Origin: VBDM01 sp049802235
Lineage (GTDB): Bacteria; Pseudomonadota; Gammaproteobacteria; Burkholderiales; SG8-39
DNA: 64,000 bases
Assembly (NCBI GenBank): GCA_049802235.1
Contig: JBARMB010000105.1
Span: forward strand, 20,430 to 84,429
Direction: 5' to 3'
Of this stretch, positions 35,191 to 43,271 are shown in pieces; the stretch's first letter is position 1, and each line of letters opens with the position of its first letter. A model generated the notes under the pieces. The model was not told where the DNA came from and did no database searches. It saw only the letters and a list, made by a program, of their open reading frames with translations. Position numbers and translations under genes: made by a program.

Positions 35191-35265
35191 CGGGAATCGG
35201 GAATCGGGAATCGGAAGGGCGGCGCCGTCGCGGGGTTACGATTTCCGATTTCCGATTTCCGATTC
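35191..35265. repeat. inverted array of CGGGAAT / CGATTTC heptamers
   Basis: Three and a half CGGGAAT units (35191-35214) face four CGATTTC units (35239-35265). On the + strand transcript they can pair over about 23 bases if G-U pairs are allowed. The array fills the gap between the rhodanese start and the end of the Pcm-like gene. Confidence 0.75.
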
Positions 35266-35266
35266 A

Positions 35267-35932
35267 CTAGAATTCGAATCTCTCGGGCTGCAGCGCATTT
35301 TTGAGCGGCGCGAGATCAGTCTCGAACAGGTCTGTCGTGAGATACGACCCTTCGGCCACGCAGGTCACCAGGCGCGCTTCCATCACCGGCGCATCGCCCA
35401 CCACCGCGAACAGCCTGCCGCCGACCTTGAGTTGCGAAAGAAAGCTCTGCGGCAGCACCGGCGTGGATCCGGTCAGCACGATGACGTCGTAAGGCGCGTG
35501 TTTCTGCCAGCCTTGCGCCGCGTCGCCGGGTTCCACCGTGACGTTCTCCACGCCGGCGCGCGCCAGATTGTCTTCGCCGAACGCTTTCAGCCTGGCGTTG
35601 ATCTCCACCGAATGCACCTGATGGGCGCGGGCGGCGAGCAGCGCGGCGAGATAGCCGCTGCCGGTGCCGACCTCGAGCACGCGCTCGGTCTTCTTCACCG
35701 CAAGCTCCTGCAGGATGCGCGCCTCGAGCTTGGGCTGCATCATGCGCTCGCCCTCGCCCGCGTTTTCGTAGAGCGGAATTTCCAGGTCCGAGAACGCCAG
35801 CGCACGATACGCCGGCGGCACGAATTCCTCGCGGCGCACCACGTAGAGCAGGTCGAGCACGTCCTGGTCCAGCACTTCCCAGGGGCGGATCTGCTGCTCG
35901 ACCATGTTGAAGCGGGCTTGTTCCAGGTTCAT
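35267..35932 (-). CDS. pcm: protein-L-isoaspartate O-methyltransferase-like protein
   Basis: 221 aa. The N-terminus (RFNMVEQQIRPWEVLDQDVLD) and the SAM motif RVLEVGTGSGYLAALLA match the Pcm family. The usual GQTISQPYIV segment before the SAM motif is replaced by ENAGEGERMMQPKLEARIL, so substrate recognition may differ from true repair methyltransferases. The family methylates L-isoaspartyl residues in damaged proteins. It is first in a rightward-to-leftward set with the rhodanese and TolC-type genes. Confidence 0.82.
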   Translation of the reverse strand: MNLEQARFNMVEQQIRPWEVLDQDVLDLLYVVRREEFVPPAYRALAFSDLEIPLYENAGEGERMMQPKLEARILQELAVKKTERVLEVGTGSGYLAALLAARAHQVHSVEINARLKAFGEDNLARAGVENVTVEPGDAAQGWQKHAPYDVIVLTGSTPVLPQSFLSQLKVGGRLFAVVGDAPVMEARLVTCVAEGSYLTTDLFETDLAPLKNALQPERFEF

Positions 35933-36005
35933 GGCGATCGGGGGAAAAGGCGGGCGCGAGGGGCGAATTTTAGCACTGTTTCCCTGCGCTTCCGTTTGAT
36001 CCAGA

Positions 36006-37139
36006 TCAGTCGAGCGTCTCGCGGTAGCGCGCCAGCGCCAGCGCGCTCGCCGCCAGCAGGAAGACGCCGATCGGCCACAGGTTCGGCAGGATTTCGGCGG
36101 CGCCGTTGCCCTTGAGCAGGATGCCGCGCAGGATGCGCAGGAAATGGGTGAGCGGCAGGACTTCGCCCACCCACTGCGCCCACTCGGGCATGCCGCGGAA
36201 CGGGAACATGAAGCCCGAAAGCAGAATCGACGGCAGGAAAAAGAAGAACGCCATCTGCATCGCCTGCAGCTGGTTGCGGGCGAGCGTCGAAAAAGTGAAG
36301 CCCACCGCCAGGTTCGCGGCGATGAACACGATCAGCGTCACGGACAGGAGCGCGAGGCTGCCGACCATCGGCACGCCGAACAGCAGCTTGGCCGCCATCA
36401 GGATGATGCTGACCTGGATGTAGCCGACGATGATGTACGGCACGATCTTGCCGGTCATCACCTCGATCGGGCGCACCGGCGTGGCGAGCAGGTTCTCCAT
36501 GGTGCCGCGCTCGCGCTCGCGCGTCATGGCGAGGGAGGTCATGATCACCATGGTCATGGTGAGAATGGTGCCGACCAGGCCCGGAACGATGTTGTACTGG
36601 GTGATCCCCTCGGGATTGTAGCGGCGCTGCACCCGCAGCTCGAACGGCGGCGGCGCGTTCTGCAGTTGCGCGAGACTGCCGGCCAGATCCCGCGCCAGCG
36701 CGGTCTGGTTGAGGCTCGCAAGCGTAGCCAGCGCGTTGCTGGTCGCCGCCGGGTCGCTGGCGTCGGCCTCCACCAGCAGCACCGGCCGTTCTCCCCGCAG
36801 CAGTTTGCGCGCGAAGTTCTCGGGTATGGTCAGCACGAATTGCACCTCGCCTTCGGCCAGCGCGCGCTCCGCTTCCTCTTCGGTGGCGATGCGCTGAGTC
36901 ACGCGGAAGTAGCCGCTGTTTTCCATGGCGCGCACGAAGCTGCGCGCGAACACGCTGTTGTCGGCGGCGAGCACCGCGGTCGGCAGCGCCCTGGGGTCGG
37001 CGTTGATGGCGAAGCCGAACAGGATCAGCTGCAGGATCGGTATCCCCACGATCATCGCGAAGGTGAGGCGGTCGCGGCGCATCTGCACGAATTCCTTCGA
37101 CAGCACGGCGACGAAGCGCGCCCAGGAAAAAACGTTCAC
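36006..37139 (-). CDS. ABC-2 type export permease (YbhS/YhhJ-like)
   Basis: 377 aa. An N-terminal membrane helix (IVGIPILQLILFGFAIN) precedes a large periplasmic domain (to about residue 170) and five C-terminal helices, with the ABC-2 signature TRERERGTMENLLATPV. The start is GTG 37139, overlapping the ATPase stop as GTGA. With the ATPase and HlyD-type protein it makes a tripartite exporter. E. coli YbhGFSR has two permeases where only one is present here, so it probably works as a homodimer. Confidence 0.9.
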   Translation of the reverse strand: MNVFSWARFVAVLSKEFVQMRRDRLTFAMIVGIPILQLILFGFAINADPRALPTAVLAADNSVFARSFVRAMENSGYFRVTQRIATEEEAERALAEGEVQFVLTIPENFARKLLRGERPVLLVEADASDPAATSNALATLASLNQTALARDLAGSLAQLQNAPPPFELRVQRRYNPEGITQYNIVPGLVGTILTMTMVIMTSLAMTRERERGTMENLLATPVRPIEVMTGKIVPYIIVGYIQVSIILMAAKLLFGVPMVGSLALLSVTLIVFIAANLAVGFTFSTLARNQLQAMQMAFFFFLPSILLSGFMFPFRGMPEWAQWVGEVLPLTHFLRILRGILLKGNGAAEILPNLWPIGVFLLAASALALARYRETLD

Positions 37140-38059
37140 TGCAGGCCGTCCTTCGCCTGCTGCATCAGGCGGATGAAGGCGTCCTCGAGGCCGGGCGCGA
37201 TGCGCCGCCATTCCAGCTCCGGCCGGTCGCGCCAGGGCGCGATGGCGCGCTCGAGGCGCTCCGGATCGGTGCCGCTCACGTGCAGCGACACGCCGAAGGC
37301 CACGACCATTTCCACTTCCGGCAGCGCGCGCAGCGCCTTGGCCAGCTCGGCGATGCCGTTTCCGGTCACCGACCAGGTGACGAGGCCCGAGCTGCGCACT
37401 ACGTCCGCGGCCGTGCCCTGCGACAGCAGCCGTCCGTACGCGATATAGGCGAGGCGGTGGCAGCGCTCGGCTTCGTCCATGTAGTGCGTGCTGACGAGGA
37501 CGGTGAGCCCTTGCGCCGCCAGATCGTGGATCTGGTCCCAGAACTCGCGCCGCGCCTTGGGGTCGACGCCGGCGGTGGGCTCATCGAGCAGCAGCAGCTC
37601 GGGCTGATGGATCAGGCAGGCGGCGAGCGCAAGGCGCTGCTTCCAGCCGCCGGAGAGCGCGCCGGCGAGCTGTCCGGCGCGCTCGGTCAGGCCGAGTCGC
37701 GCGAGTGCGCCGGCCACTGCGCTCGCGCGCCCGGGCACCGCGTAGACGCGCGCGATGAAGTCGAGATTTTCCTCGATCGAGAGGTCCTCGTAGAGCGAGA
37801 AGCCCTGCGTCATGTAGCCGACGCGGCGCTTGATTGCCTGCTGCTCGTGCAGGATGTCCAGACCGAGGCAGGTGCCGCGGCCCGCGTCCGGCTTGAGCAG
37901 CCCGCAGAGCATGCGCATGGTGGTCGTCTTGCCGCTGCCGTTCGGCCCGAGGAAACCGTAAATGGTTCCGCGCGGCACCTGGATGGAAAAATCGTCCACT
38001 GCGCGCAGCTCGCCGAATCTTTTCGACAGGCCGGCGACGTCGATCGCGAATGCGCTCAT
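37136..38059 (-). CDS. ABC transporter ATP-binding protein (YbhF-like, single domain)
   Basis: 307 aa with one nucleotide-binding domain: Walker A GPNGSGKTT, signature LSGGWKQRLALA and Walker B LLLLDEPTAGVD with the H-loop in VSTHYMDEAERC. Signature Gln of LSGGQ is Trp here, as in many exporter subunits. The C-terminal 80 residues form an extra domain. Start ATG 38059 overlaps the HlyD gene stop (ATGA), and the stop overlaps the permease start. Confidence 0.93.
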   Translation of the reverse strand: MSAFAIDVAGLSKRFGELRAVDDFSIQVPRGTIYGFLGPNGSGKTTTMRMLCGLLKPDAGRGTCLGLDILHEQQAIKRRVGYMTQGFSLYEDLSIEENLDFIARVYAVPGRASAVAGALARLGLTERAGQLAGALSGGWKQRLALAACLIHQPELLLLDEPTAGVDPKARREFWDQIHDLAAQGLTVLVSTHYMDEAERCHRLAYIAYGRLLSQGTAADVVRSSGLVTWSVTGNGIAELAKALRALPEVEMVVAFGVSLHVSGTDPERLERAIAPWRDRPELEWRRIAPGLEDAFIRLMQQAKDGLQ

Positions 38060-39009
38060 CGCGGCGTGACTTCGACCGGTTGCCCCGGGTGCAGTTTTAT
38101 CGCATCGGCCGGCGCGGGACGCGCTTCGACCATGAACACGAGCTTGGCGCGGTTCTCCCGGCTGTAGATGACCGGCGGCGTGTACTCGGCCTGGGGCGCG
38201 ATGTAGCTGATCGGGGCGGCGATCGCCTCCTTGCAGCCGTCGCAGCGGATGCTCACCGCCTGTCCCGTCTTCAGCGAGCCGAGGATCGGCTCCGGAACGA
38301 AAAACCGCACCTTGATGTTCACCGGCGGCAGCAGCGACACCACCGGCGAGCCCGCCGGCACCCATTCGCCCTGTGCGTAGATCGTGTCGGCGACCAGCGC
38401 GTCCTGCGGCGCGCGCAGCGATTTCTGCTCCAGACGCCAGTCGGCTTGAGCCAGCACCTGGCGCGCCGCGGCCACCGCGGCCTGCGCGGACTTGATTTCG
38501 TCGGGTCGCGCAGCGAGCTTCGCCGTGGCGAGCTGGGCCTTCAGTTCGTTTATGCGCTCGTGGTCGCGGTCGCGCGCCGAGCGCGCCGTGTCGACCGCCT
38601 CTTTCGAGATGAAATTTGCGCGCACCAGCTCCTCCTGCCGCGCAAGGTTGGCCTCGGAGAGTTTCAGGCTCGCTTCGGCCTGCGCAAGCTGGGCGCGGAT
38701 CGCAGCGATTTCCTCGGGGCGCCTGCCGGTGAGCAGATTCCTGTACTGCGCTTCGGCCTGGCGCAGGCGCTCTTCGGCCTCGCGGCGCGCGGCGACCTCG
38801 TTTTCCTGCTCGAGCGCGAACAAGGCGTCGCCTGCCTTGACGCTTGCGCCGCGCGCGACGTTGAGCCGCGCAAGTTGCCCCGCGATCGGCGCGGCGACGC
38901 GCACGTACTCGCCTTCGGCATAGCCTTGCCATGACGACTCGTCGCGCGGCGCGCAGGCGGCGAGGGCCAGTGTTGCGCAAAGGACGAGCAGCGGTGTCGG
39001 TGCGTCCAT
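38056..39009 (-). CDS. HlyD-family periplasmic adaptor lipoprotein (YbhG-like)
   Basis: 317 aa. A lipobox (LALAAC, Cys19) makes it a membrane-anchored lipoprotein. The HlyD layout is complete: a biotinyl-lipoyl half (VRVAAPIAGQLARLNVARG), a long coiled coil rich in Ala/Glu/Arg (about residues 70-200), the second lipoyl half and a beta-barrel (IKVRFFVPEPIL). ATG 39009 is preferred to a TTG at 39015. It would link the ABC permease to a TolC-type duct. A TetR-type palindrome lies about 90 bases upstream. Confidence 0.92.
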   Translation of the reverse strand: MDAPTPLLVLCATLALAACAPRDESSWQGYAEGEYVRVAAPIAGQLARLNVARGASVKAGDALFALEQENEVAARREAEERLRQAEAQYRNLLTGRRPEEIAAIRAQLAQAEASLKLSEANLARQEELVRANFISKEAVDTARSARDRDHERINELKAQLATAKLAARPDEIKSAQAAVAAARQVLAQADWRLEQKSLRAPQDALVADTIYAQGEWVPAGSPVVSLLPPVNIKVRFFVPEPILGSLKTGQAVSIRCDGCKEAIAAPISYIAPQAEYTPPVIYSRENRAKLVFMVEARPAPADAIKLHPGQPVEVTPR

Positions 39010-39101
39010 GATCAATTCGTCGCAGGCTGTTCCCGGCCGCGATTGCGCACGCGCGCCGCCCAGCGGGGCTTTTTATCGGGAGCGTTCATGATCTTCCAAT
39101 A

Positions 39102-39115
39102 ACTGACCGGTTAGT
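39102..39115. promoter_or_regulatory. TetR-type operator candidate upstream of the HlyD-ABC operon
   Basis: ACTGACCGGTTAGT is an inverted repeat around ACCGGT with one mismatch, of the kind bound by TetR-family repressors of efflux operons. It lies about 90 bases before the HlyD-type start codon. No tetR-family gene is in the window, so the regulator would be encoded elsewhere. Confidence 0.5.
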
Positions 39116-39190
39116 GACATAAATAACGGCTTCCGATTCGCGGGTCAACTCCGCAGACCACCTCACGCGACCGCCATGCAGGTCGAAATG

Positions 39191-40591
39191 CTATACGAGA
39201 CCTGCAAGCCGTGAGGCTGATTCGCCGGCCAGACGGCCAAGGACCACGGCGGAGAGCAGGCCGTTGCCGGAGAGATAGCCCCAGACACGGGCGCCTGAAA
39301 GACCGCGCGCCGCGCCACCCCCGGCAAAAAGATTGGGCAGGGGCCGGCGGTCGCGGCCCAGCACCCGGGCGTCGGCATCGATTTCCAGGCCTCCCTGCGT
39401 ATGGAACAGGGCGCCGGTGACCTTGGCCGCGTAGAACGGCGCGCGCAACACCGGCTTGCCGGCGAAGTCGCGGCCATGAGGGTCGGATTCCTTGCCCGCC
39501 GCAAAGCGCCCGGTTTGGTCGAGCGTGCGCTGCAACGCATCGCCGGGCAGACCTGTGGCCGCGGCGAGGTCGAGAAGCGTGTTGCCGCGCTTCACTGCAC
39601 CGAGCGCCTCGGCCTCGCGGTAATCGGGGAACTCCATGCCCAGCCGGTGCAGGCGCTCATCGTAGAGGCTCCAGGCAACGCGCCCCGGCTGGGCGAGCAC
39701 CCGCACGCACTGCTCCGAATAGCCCTGGTGCTCATTGGAGAAACGCTCGCCCCGCGTGTTGACCTGGACGCCGCCCTCCATCATCAACGCCCAGGTGATG
39801 AGGATGCCGTGCGGCGTGGCGACCGAACCGTGGCCCTGATAGGCCGACATGTCGGTGAGCGCCCCGCCGAGCTGCTCGCCCCAGCGCGCGGCGTCGCCCT
39901 GATTGCCGGCGTGACCGAAGTAGGCGACGCCGGCGAGCTCGGGGATGTGGCGCGCCACCCTCTGCGCGTTGCCGCCGAAACCCGAACAGGCGAGCACCAG
40001 CGCCGTGCAGCCGACTTCCTCGACCGAGCCGTCGGGTCGTTCGAAGGCAATGCCGCGCACGCGCTTCGAGGCGTCGGCGTACAGCGTTGTGACGCGGGCG
40101 TCGGTGAGAATGTCGATTGCGGCCTTGCCGCACGCCGACAGCAGCGCAGCCATCAGCGCCGCTCCGGTCTTTTCCGGAACCGCATGCATGCGCATCGCGC
40201 TGTGCCCGGGGTAGAGAAAGCCCTCGACCAGAATGAAAGGCACGCCATGGGCATCGGCAAGCCACTCGAGGGTGGGTCCCGAAGCGCGGCACACCGCGGC
40301 GACGACGCGCGGATCGGCGCCGGCGGCGTTCTTGCGCTGAATGTCGGCCGCCATGCTCTCCGGGGAATCGGCGATCCCGGCCGCCCGCTGGAAGCGCGTA
40401 AAGCTCGCTGGAATAAAGCCGGAGGAGAGCGCGGTCGAGCCGGCAGGCGTGGAATCGCGCTCGATCACCAGCACTTCGGCGCCGGCATCGTGCGCGGCGA
40501 GCGCGGCGCTCAGTCCGCACGCGCCGGCGCCGATCACCACCACCGGCACATTCAGCGGAAACTCGCGCGTCTCGACGAAACGTACGGTCAT
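39191..40591 (-). CDS. FAD-dependent oxidoreductase (fumarate reductase/tricarballylate dehydrogenase-like flavoprotein)
   Basis: 466 aa. The FAD dinucleotide-binding motif is VIGAGACGLSAALAAHDAG, ending at the ribose-binding acidic residue VIERD. The capping domain and the closing FAGGGAARGLSGARVWGYLSGNGLL match the fumarate-reductase flavoprotein family, which also includes tricarballylate and 3-ketosteroid dehydrogenases. The start is ATG 40591. It is the last gene of the long catabolic run and probably oxidises or reduces a C-C double bond of the substrate. It ends in an 8-bp inverted repeat (39177-39206) that may help terminate transcription. Confidence 0.85.
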   Translation of the reverse strand: MTVRFVETREFPLNVPVVVIGAGACGLSAALAAHDAGAEVLVIERDSTPAGSTALSSGFIPASFTRFQRAAGIADSPESMAADIQRKNAAGADPRVVAAVCRASGPTLEWLADAHGVPFILVEGFLYPGHSAMRMHAVPEKTGAALMAALLSACGKAAIDILTDARVTTLYADASKRVRGIAFERPDGSVEEVGCTALVLACSGFGGNAQRVARHIPELAGVAYFGHAGNQGDAARWGEQLGGALTDMSAYQGHGSVATPHGILITWALMMEGGVQVNTRGERFSNEHQGYSEQCVRVLAQPGRVAWSLYDERLHRLGMEFPDYREAEALGAVKRGNTLLDLAAATGLPGDALQRTLDQTGRFAAGKESDPHGRDFAGKPVLRAPFYAAKVTGALFHTQGGLEIDADARVLGRDRRPLPNLFAGGGAARGLSGARVWGYLSGNGLLSAVVLGRLAGESASRLAGLV

Positions 40592-40626
40592 GGCATGCAA
40601 CCGCCGCTGCGGACGATCAGACCTGC

Positions 40627-41226
40627 CTACTTGTGCGCGTCGTTGCCAAGCAGCGCCGCGCGAAAGCGGCTGCGCAGCCACGGGCCATCGCGCGGCGGCA
40701 GCATGAGGGGGACCGGGTCCGTCTTCACCTTGACGGCCAGAAACAATGGGCCGCGTTCCCGGTAAAGGCGTAGCGTCCACGCGGCGAGCTCAGCCGGCGA
40801 ATGCACTGTCGTGCCGTGCGCAAAGCCTGCGGCCTGCGCCACACCGGCGAGGTCAGTGCCGCTGCGGGTGTGCGTCGGCTGCATCCCGGTTTCGCCGTAG
40901 TGCTCGTTGTCGACCACGACTACGGCGAGGTTCGGCGGGCGCTGCGCGGCGATGGTCGCGAGCGACCCCAGCCCCATCAGCATTTCGCCGTCCCCGGTGA
41001 TGACGAGCACGCGCCGCTTCGGCTGGGCAATGGCAAGTCCCAGGCCCAGCACTGCGGCACCGCCCATGCCGCCCCAGAGATAGAAGTTGCGCGGCGAGTC
41101 GCCCGCCGCGAACACGTCCCAGGCGGGCGAGCCGAGTCCGGTGACCACCAGCGCCTCACCCCGTTGCCGCAGGATCGCGGCGACCGCCCCGCGGCGCTCG
41201 AGCATGATGCGGTTTCGCTGGTCCAT
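40627..41226 (-). CDS. ThDP-dependent decarboxylase, beta subunit (sulfopyruvate/phosphonopyruvate decarboxylase-like)
   Basis: 199 aa, the PP (ThDP-diphosphate) domain alone. GDGEMLMG at residues 78-85 and VVVDNEHYGETG with Asp106-Asn107 give the ThDP motif. Size and partner match split decarboxylases such as ComE and sulfopyruvate decarboxylase. Its start directly follows the alpha-subunit stop. It should decarboxylate a 2-oxo acid arising in this pathway. Confidence 0.82.
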   Translation of the reverse strand: MDQRNRIMLERRGAVAAILRQRGEALVVTGLGSPAWDVFAAGDSPRNFYLWGGMGGAAVLGLGLAIAQPKRRVLVITGDGEMLMGLGSLATIAAQRPPNLAVVVVDNEHYGETGMQPTHTRSGTDLAGVAQAAGFAHGTTVHSPAELAAWTLRLYRERGPLFLAVKVKTDPVPLMLPPRDGPWLRSRFRAALLGNDAHK

Positions 41227-41766
41227 TCATTTCGCCTTTTTGAAGACTTTCGTCCCGATGACGCGCTGCGCGATCAGGACCGCGACCGGGCGAGCGGAAT
41301 TGAATGCAAGCCCGATGCCCGCGCGCACCGTCTCGGCGATGCCGCCGGCGTCATCGGCGCGATGGACGTTGACGCCCGCCGCTTCGAGCACCGCCGCGGT
41401 CCTGCCGCCCATGGGAACCTGCCAGGGATTGAACTCGCCCCACTCCCCGCGCATGGTCACCAGCGCCAGCAGCGGGATGCGGCACTCGTGCTGGATCGAG
41501 AGCATGTTGATGCAGTTACCGACGCCGCTCGATTGCATCAGCAGCACGCCGCGCTCGCCGCCGAGCCACGCGCCGGCGAGCATCGCCACGCCCTCCTCCT
41601 CGGTGGTGAGCGTCACGGCGCGCATGTTGCGGTCGGCGCGGCAGAGCCGGATCAGCTCGCTGTGCCCGGCGTCGGGAACGTAGGCGATCTGCCGCACTTT
41701 TGCGGCGCGCAGCTCGGCGTGGACTTCCCGCGGCCAGCGCGCCGCATCCGGCGTCGATTTCTTCAT
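41227..41766 (-). CDS. ThDP-dependent decarboxylase, alpha subunit
   Basis: 179 aa, the Pyr domain of the split ThDP enzyme. TTEEEGVAMLAGAWLGG holds the conserved glutamate that activates ThDP, and GVLLMQSSGVGNCINML is typical of the ComD/sulfopyruvate decarboxylase alpha family. ATG 41766 overlaps the amidohydrolase stop (ATGA). It forms one enzyme with the beta subunit encoded just downstream. Confidence 0.82.
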   Translation of the reverse strand: MKKSTPDAARWPREVHAELRAAKVRQIAYVPDAGHSELIRLCRADRNMRAVTLTTEEEGVAMLAGAWLGGERGVLLMQSSGVGNCINMLSIQHECRIPLLALVTMRGEWGEFNPWQVPMGGRTAAVLEAAGVNVHRADDAGGIAETVRAGIGLAFNSARPVAVLIAQRVIGTKVFKKAK

Positions 41767-43250
41767 GATTGAGAGCCCGGCCGCTTTGTCGGTCGCCGCA
41801 GATATGTTCCGCTTGCCGGGCCGACCGATTTGCCATTGTGATGGATCAGGCGTCCGCGCAGAAAGGTGCTTTTTACGCGCCCGGTCAGCTCCTGGCCCTC
41901 GAACGGCGTGTAGCCCTGCCGCGATTCGGATTCGGCGGCGCGAACGACGAAACTCTCGTTTGGGTCGACGAGCGCGAGGTCGGCGTCAAAACCCTCGGCG
42001 ATGTCGCCCTTGTTCAGGAGGCCGAAGCGCCGCGCCGGGTTCCAGCTGAGCAACTCGGCCATGTGGTTGTAGCTCATGCCGCGCTTCGATCCCTCGCTCA
42101 ACACGCCGGAGAGCAGGTACTCGGTGCCGCCGAAACCGGATTTCGCCAGCCAGATGTTCTTCGGGAACTGCGCGCTGTATTTCTGCTCGCTGGCGCAGCA
42201 GGCGTGGTCGCTCACGATCCAGTCGATGTCGCGGTTGAGCACCGCCGCCCAGAGCGCCTCGACGTCGGCGCGCGGTCGGATCGGCGGATTCACCTTGGCG
42301 AGCACGCCGCAGGAGCAATCGGTGTCGAGCAGCAGGTGGCCGACCGTGACTTCGCGCTTGAAGCTGATGTGCGGGAAGACGCGCTGCATCATCAGCGCGG
42401 CGTCGATCGCCTTCTTCGAGGAAAGATGCAGCAGGTTGATGTTCAGGCATCCGGTCTCGTAGGCGAGATACGCGGCGATCCATATGGCCAGCCCTTCGGA
42501 ATGCGGCGGGCGGGCGGCGCTGTAGGCCGCGAGGCCCTGGAGCGTGGCGTCGCGCTCGACGATCCTGGTATAGGCGTTGAGGATCTCGGCCAGTTCGCAG
42601 TGCAGGCTGACGCTGATGGTGTCGGCGATGTCGGGGTGCGCTTCCATCAGCTTGCGCGCCGAGCGCATGATGAACTCGAAGTGCGCGATATCGTAGCGCT
42701 CCTCGGGGCCGATCATCAGGAAATCGTTCTGGCTGGAGGACTTGCCGTGCAGGCCGTAGCCGCCGTAGAACATGAAGATCTTGAACGACGGCACGCCCCA
42801 TTCGGTGGCGAGGGATTCCATCTCCTCGATATGGCCGGCTTCGATGGGCGCGAGATGGTAGCCGTAATCGACCCAGAAGTTGCCTTCGGAGAGCTTCAGC
42901 ACCTCGGGCATGAAATCGCGGTAAGGCCCGCCGCGGTTGAGGTAATACTGCCCGGTGCGGAAGTAGGTGAGGCTCGAGGTCACCCCGCCCATCGCCGCCG
43001 CCTTGCTCTCGGCGATCGCATCCCGGGCGAGCGGCTGATAGATGCCGATGTGCATGTGGGCGTCGACGCAGCCGGGGAAGGCGAGCAGGTTTTTGCCGTC
43101 GATCACCTCGTTGGCGTCATCGGCCCGGATCCCGGGGGCGAGCCGCGCGAACTTGCCGTCCTTGATGCCGATGTCGAGAAGTTCTGCCGATGTCCGGTTC
43201 GGGCGCACGACGTGAACGTTTTTTATGACGGAATCGAGCGGTCGGTTCAT
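41763..43250 (-). CDS. dihydropyrimidinase-like amidohydrolase
   Basis: 495 aa, cyclic-amidohydrolase type. All six metal-site residues of the family are visible: His65 and His67 (DAHMHIG), the carboxylated Lys157 (SFKIF), His217 (SLHCE), His275 (LLHLSS) and Asp348 (VSDHACC). These enzymes open cyclic amides such as dihydropyrimidines, hydantoins or imides. Genes on both sides encode carboxylic-acid enzymes, so a cyclic amide or imide may feed the pathway. The start at 43250 follows the lyase gene by 21 bases. Confidence 0.85.
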   Translation of the reverse strand: MNRPLDSVIKNVHVVRPNRTSAELLDIGIKDGKFARLAPGIRADDANEVIDGKNLLAFPGCVDAHMHIGIYQPLARDAIAESKAAAMGGVTSSLTYFRTGQYYLNRGGPYRDFMPEVLKLSEGNFWVDYGYHLAPIEAGHIEEMESLATEWGVPSFKIFMFYGGYGLHGKSSSQNDFLMIGPEERYDIAHFEFIMRSARKLMEAHPDIADTISVSLHCELAEILNAYTRIVERDATLQGLAAYSAARPPHSEGLAIWIAAYLAYETGCLNINLLHLSSKKAIDAALMMQRVFPHISFKREVTVGHLLLDTDCSCGVLAKVNPPIRPRADVEALWAAVLNRDIDWIVSDHACCASEQKYSAQFPKNIWLAKSGFGGTEYLLSGVLSEGSKRGMSYNHMAELLSWNPARRFGLLNKGDIAEGFDADLALVDPNESFVVRAAESESRQGYTPFEGQELTGRVKSTFLRGRLIHHNGKSVGPASGTYLRRPTKRPGSQS

Positions 43251-43271
43251 GGCAATCTCTCTGGAAAAGAT

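Noticed and set aside
39177..39206. Terminator at the end of the 12-gene run
   Set aside because: The 8-bp inverted repeat TGCAGGTC/GACCTGCA spans the last gene's stop codon but has no T tract, so it is mentioned only in that gene's entry.
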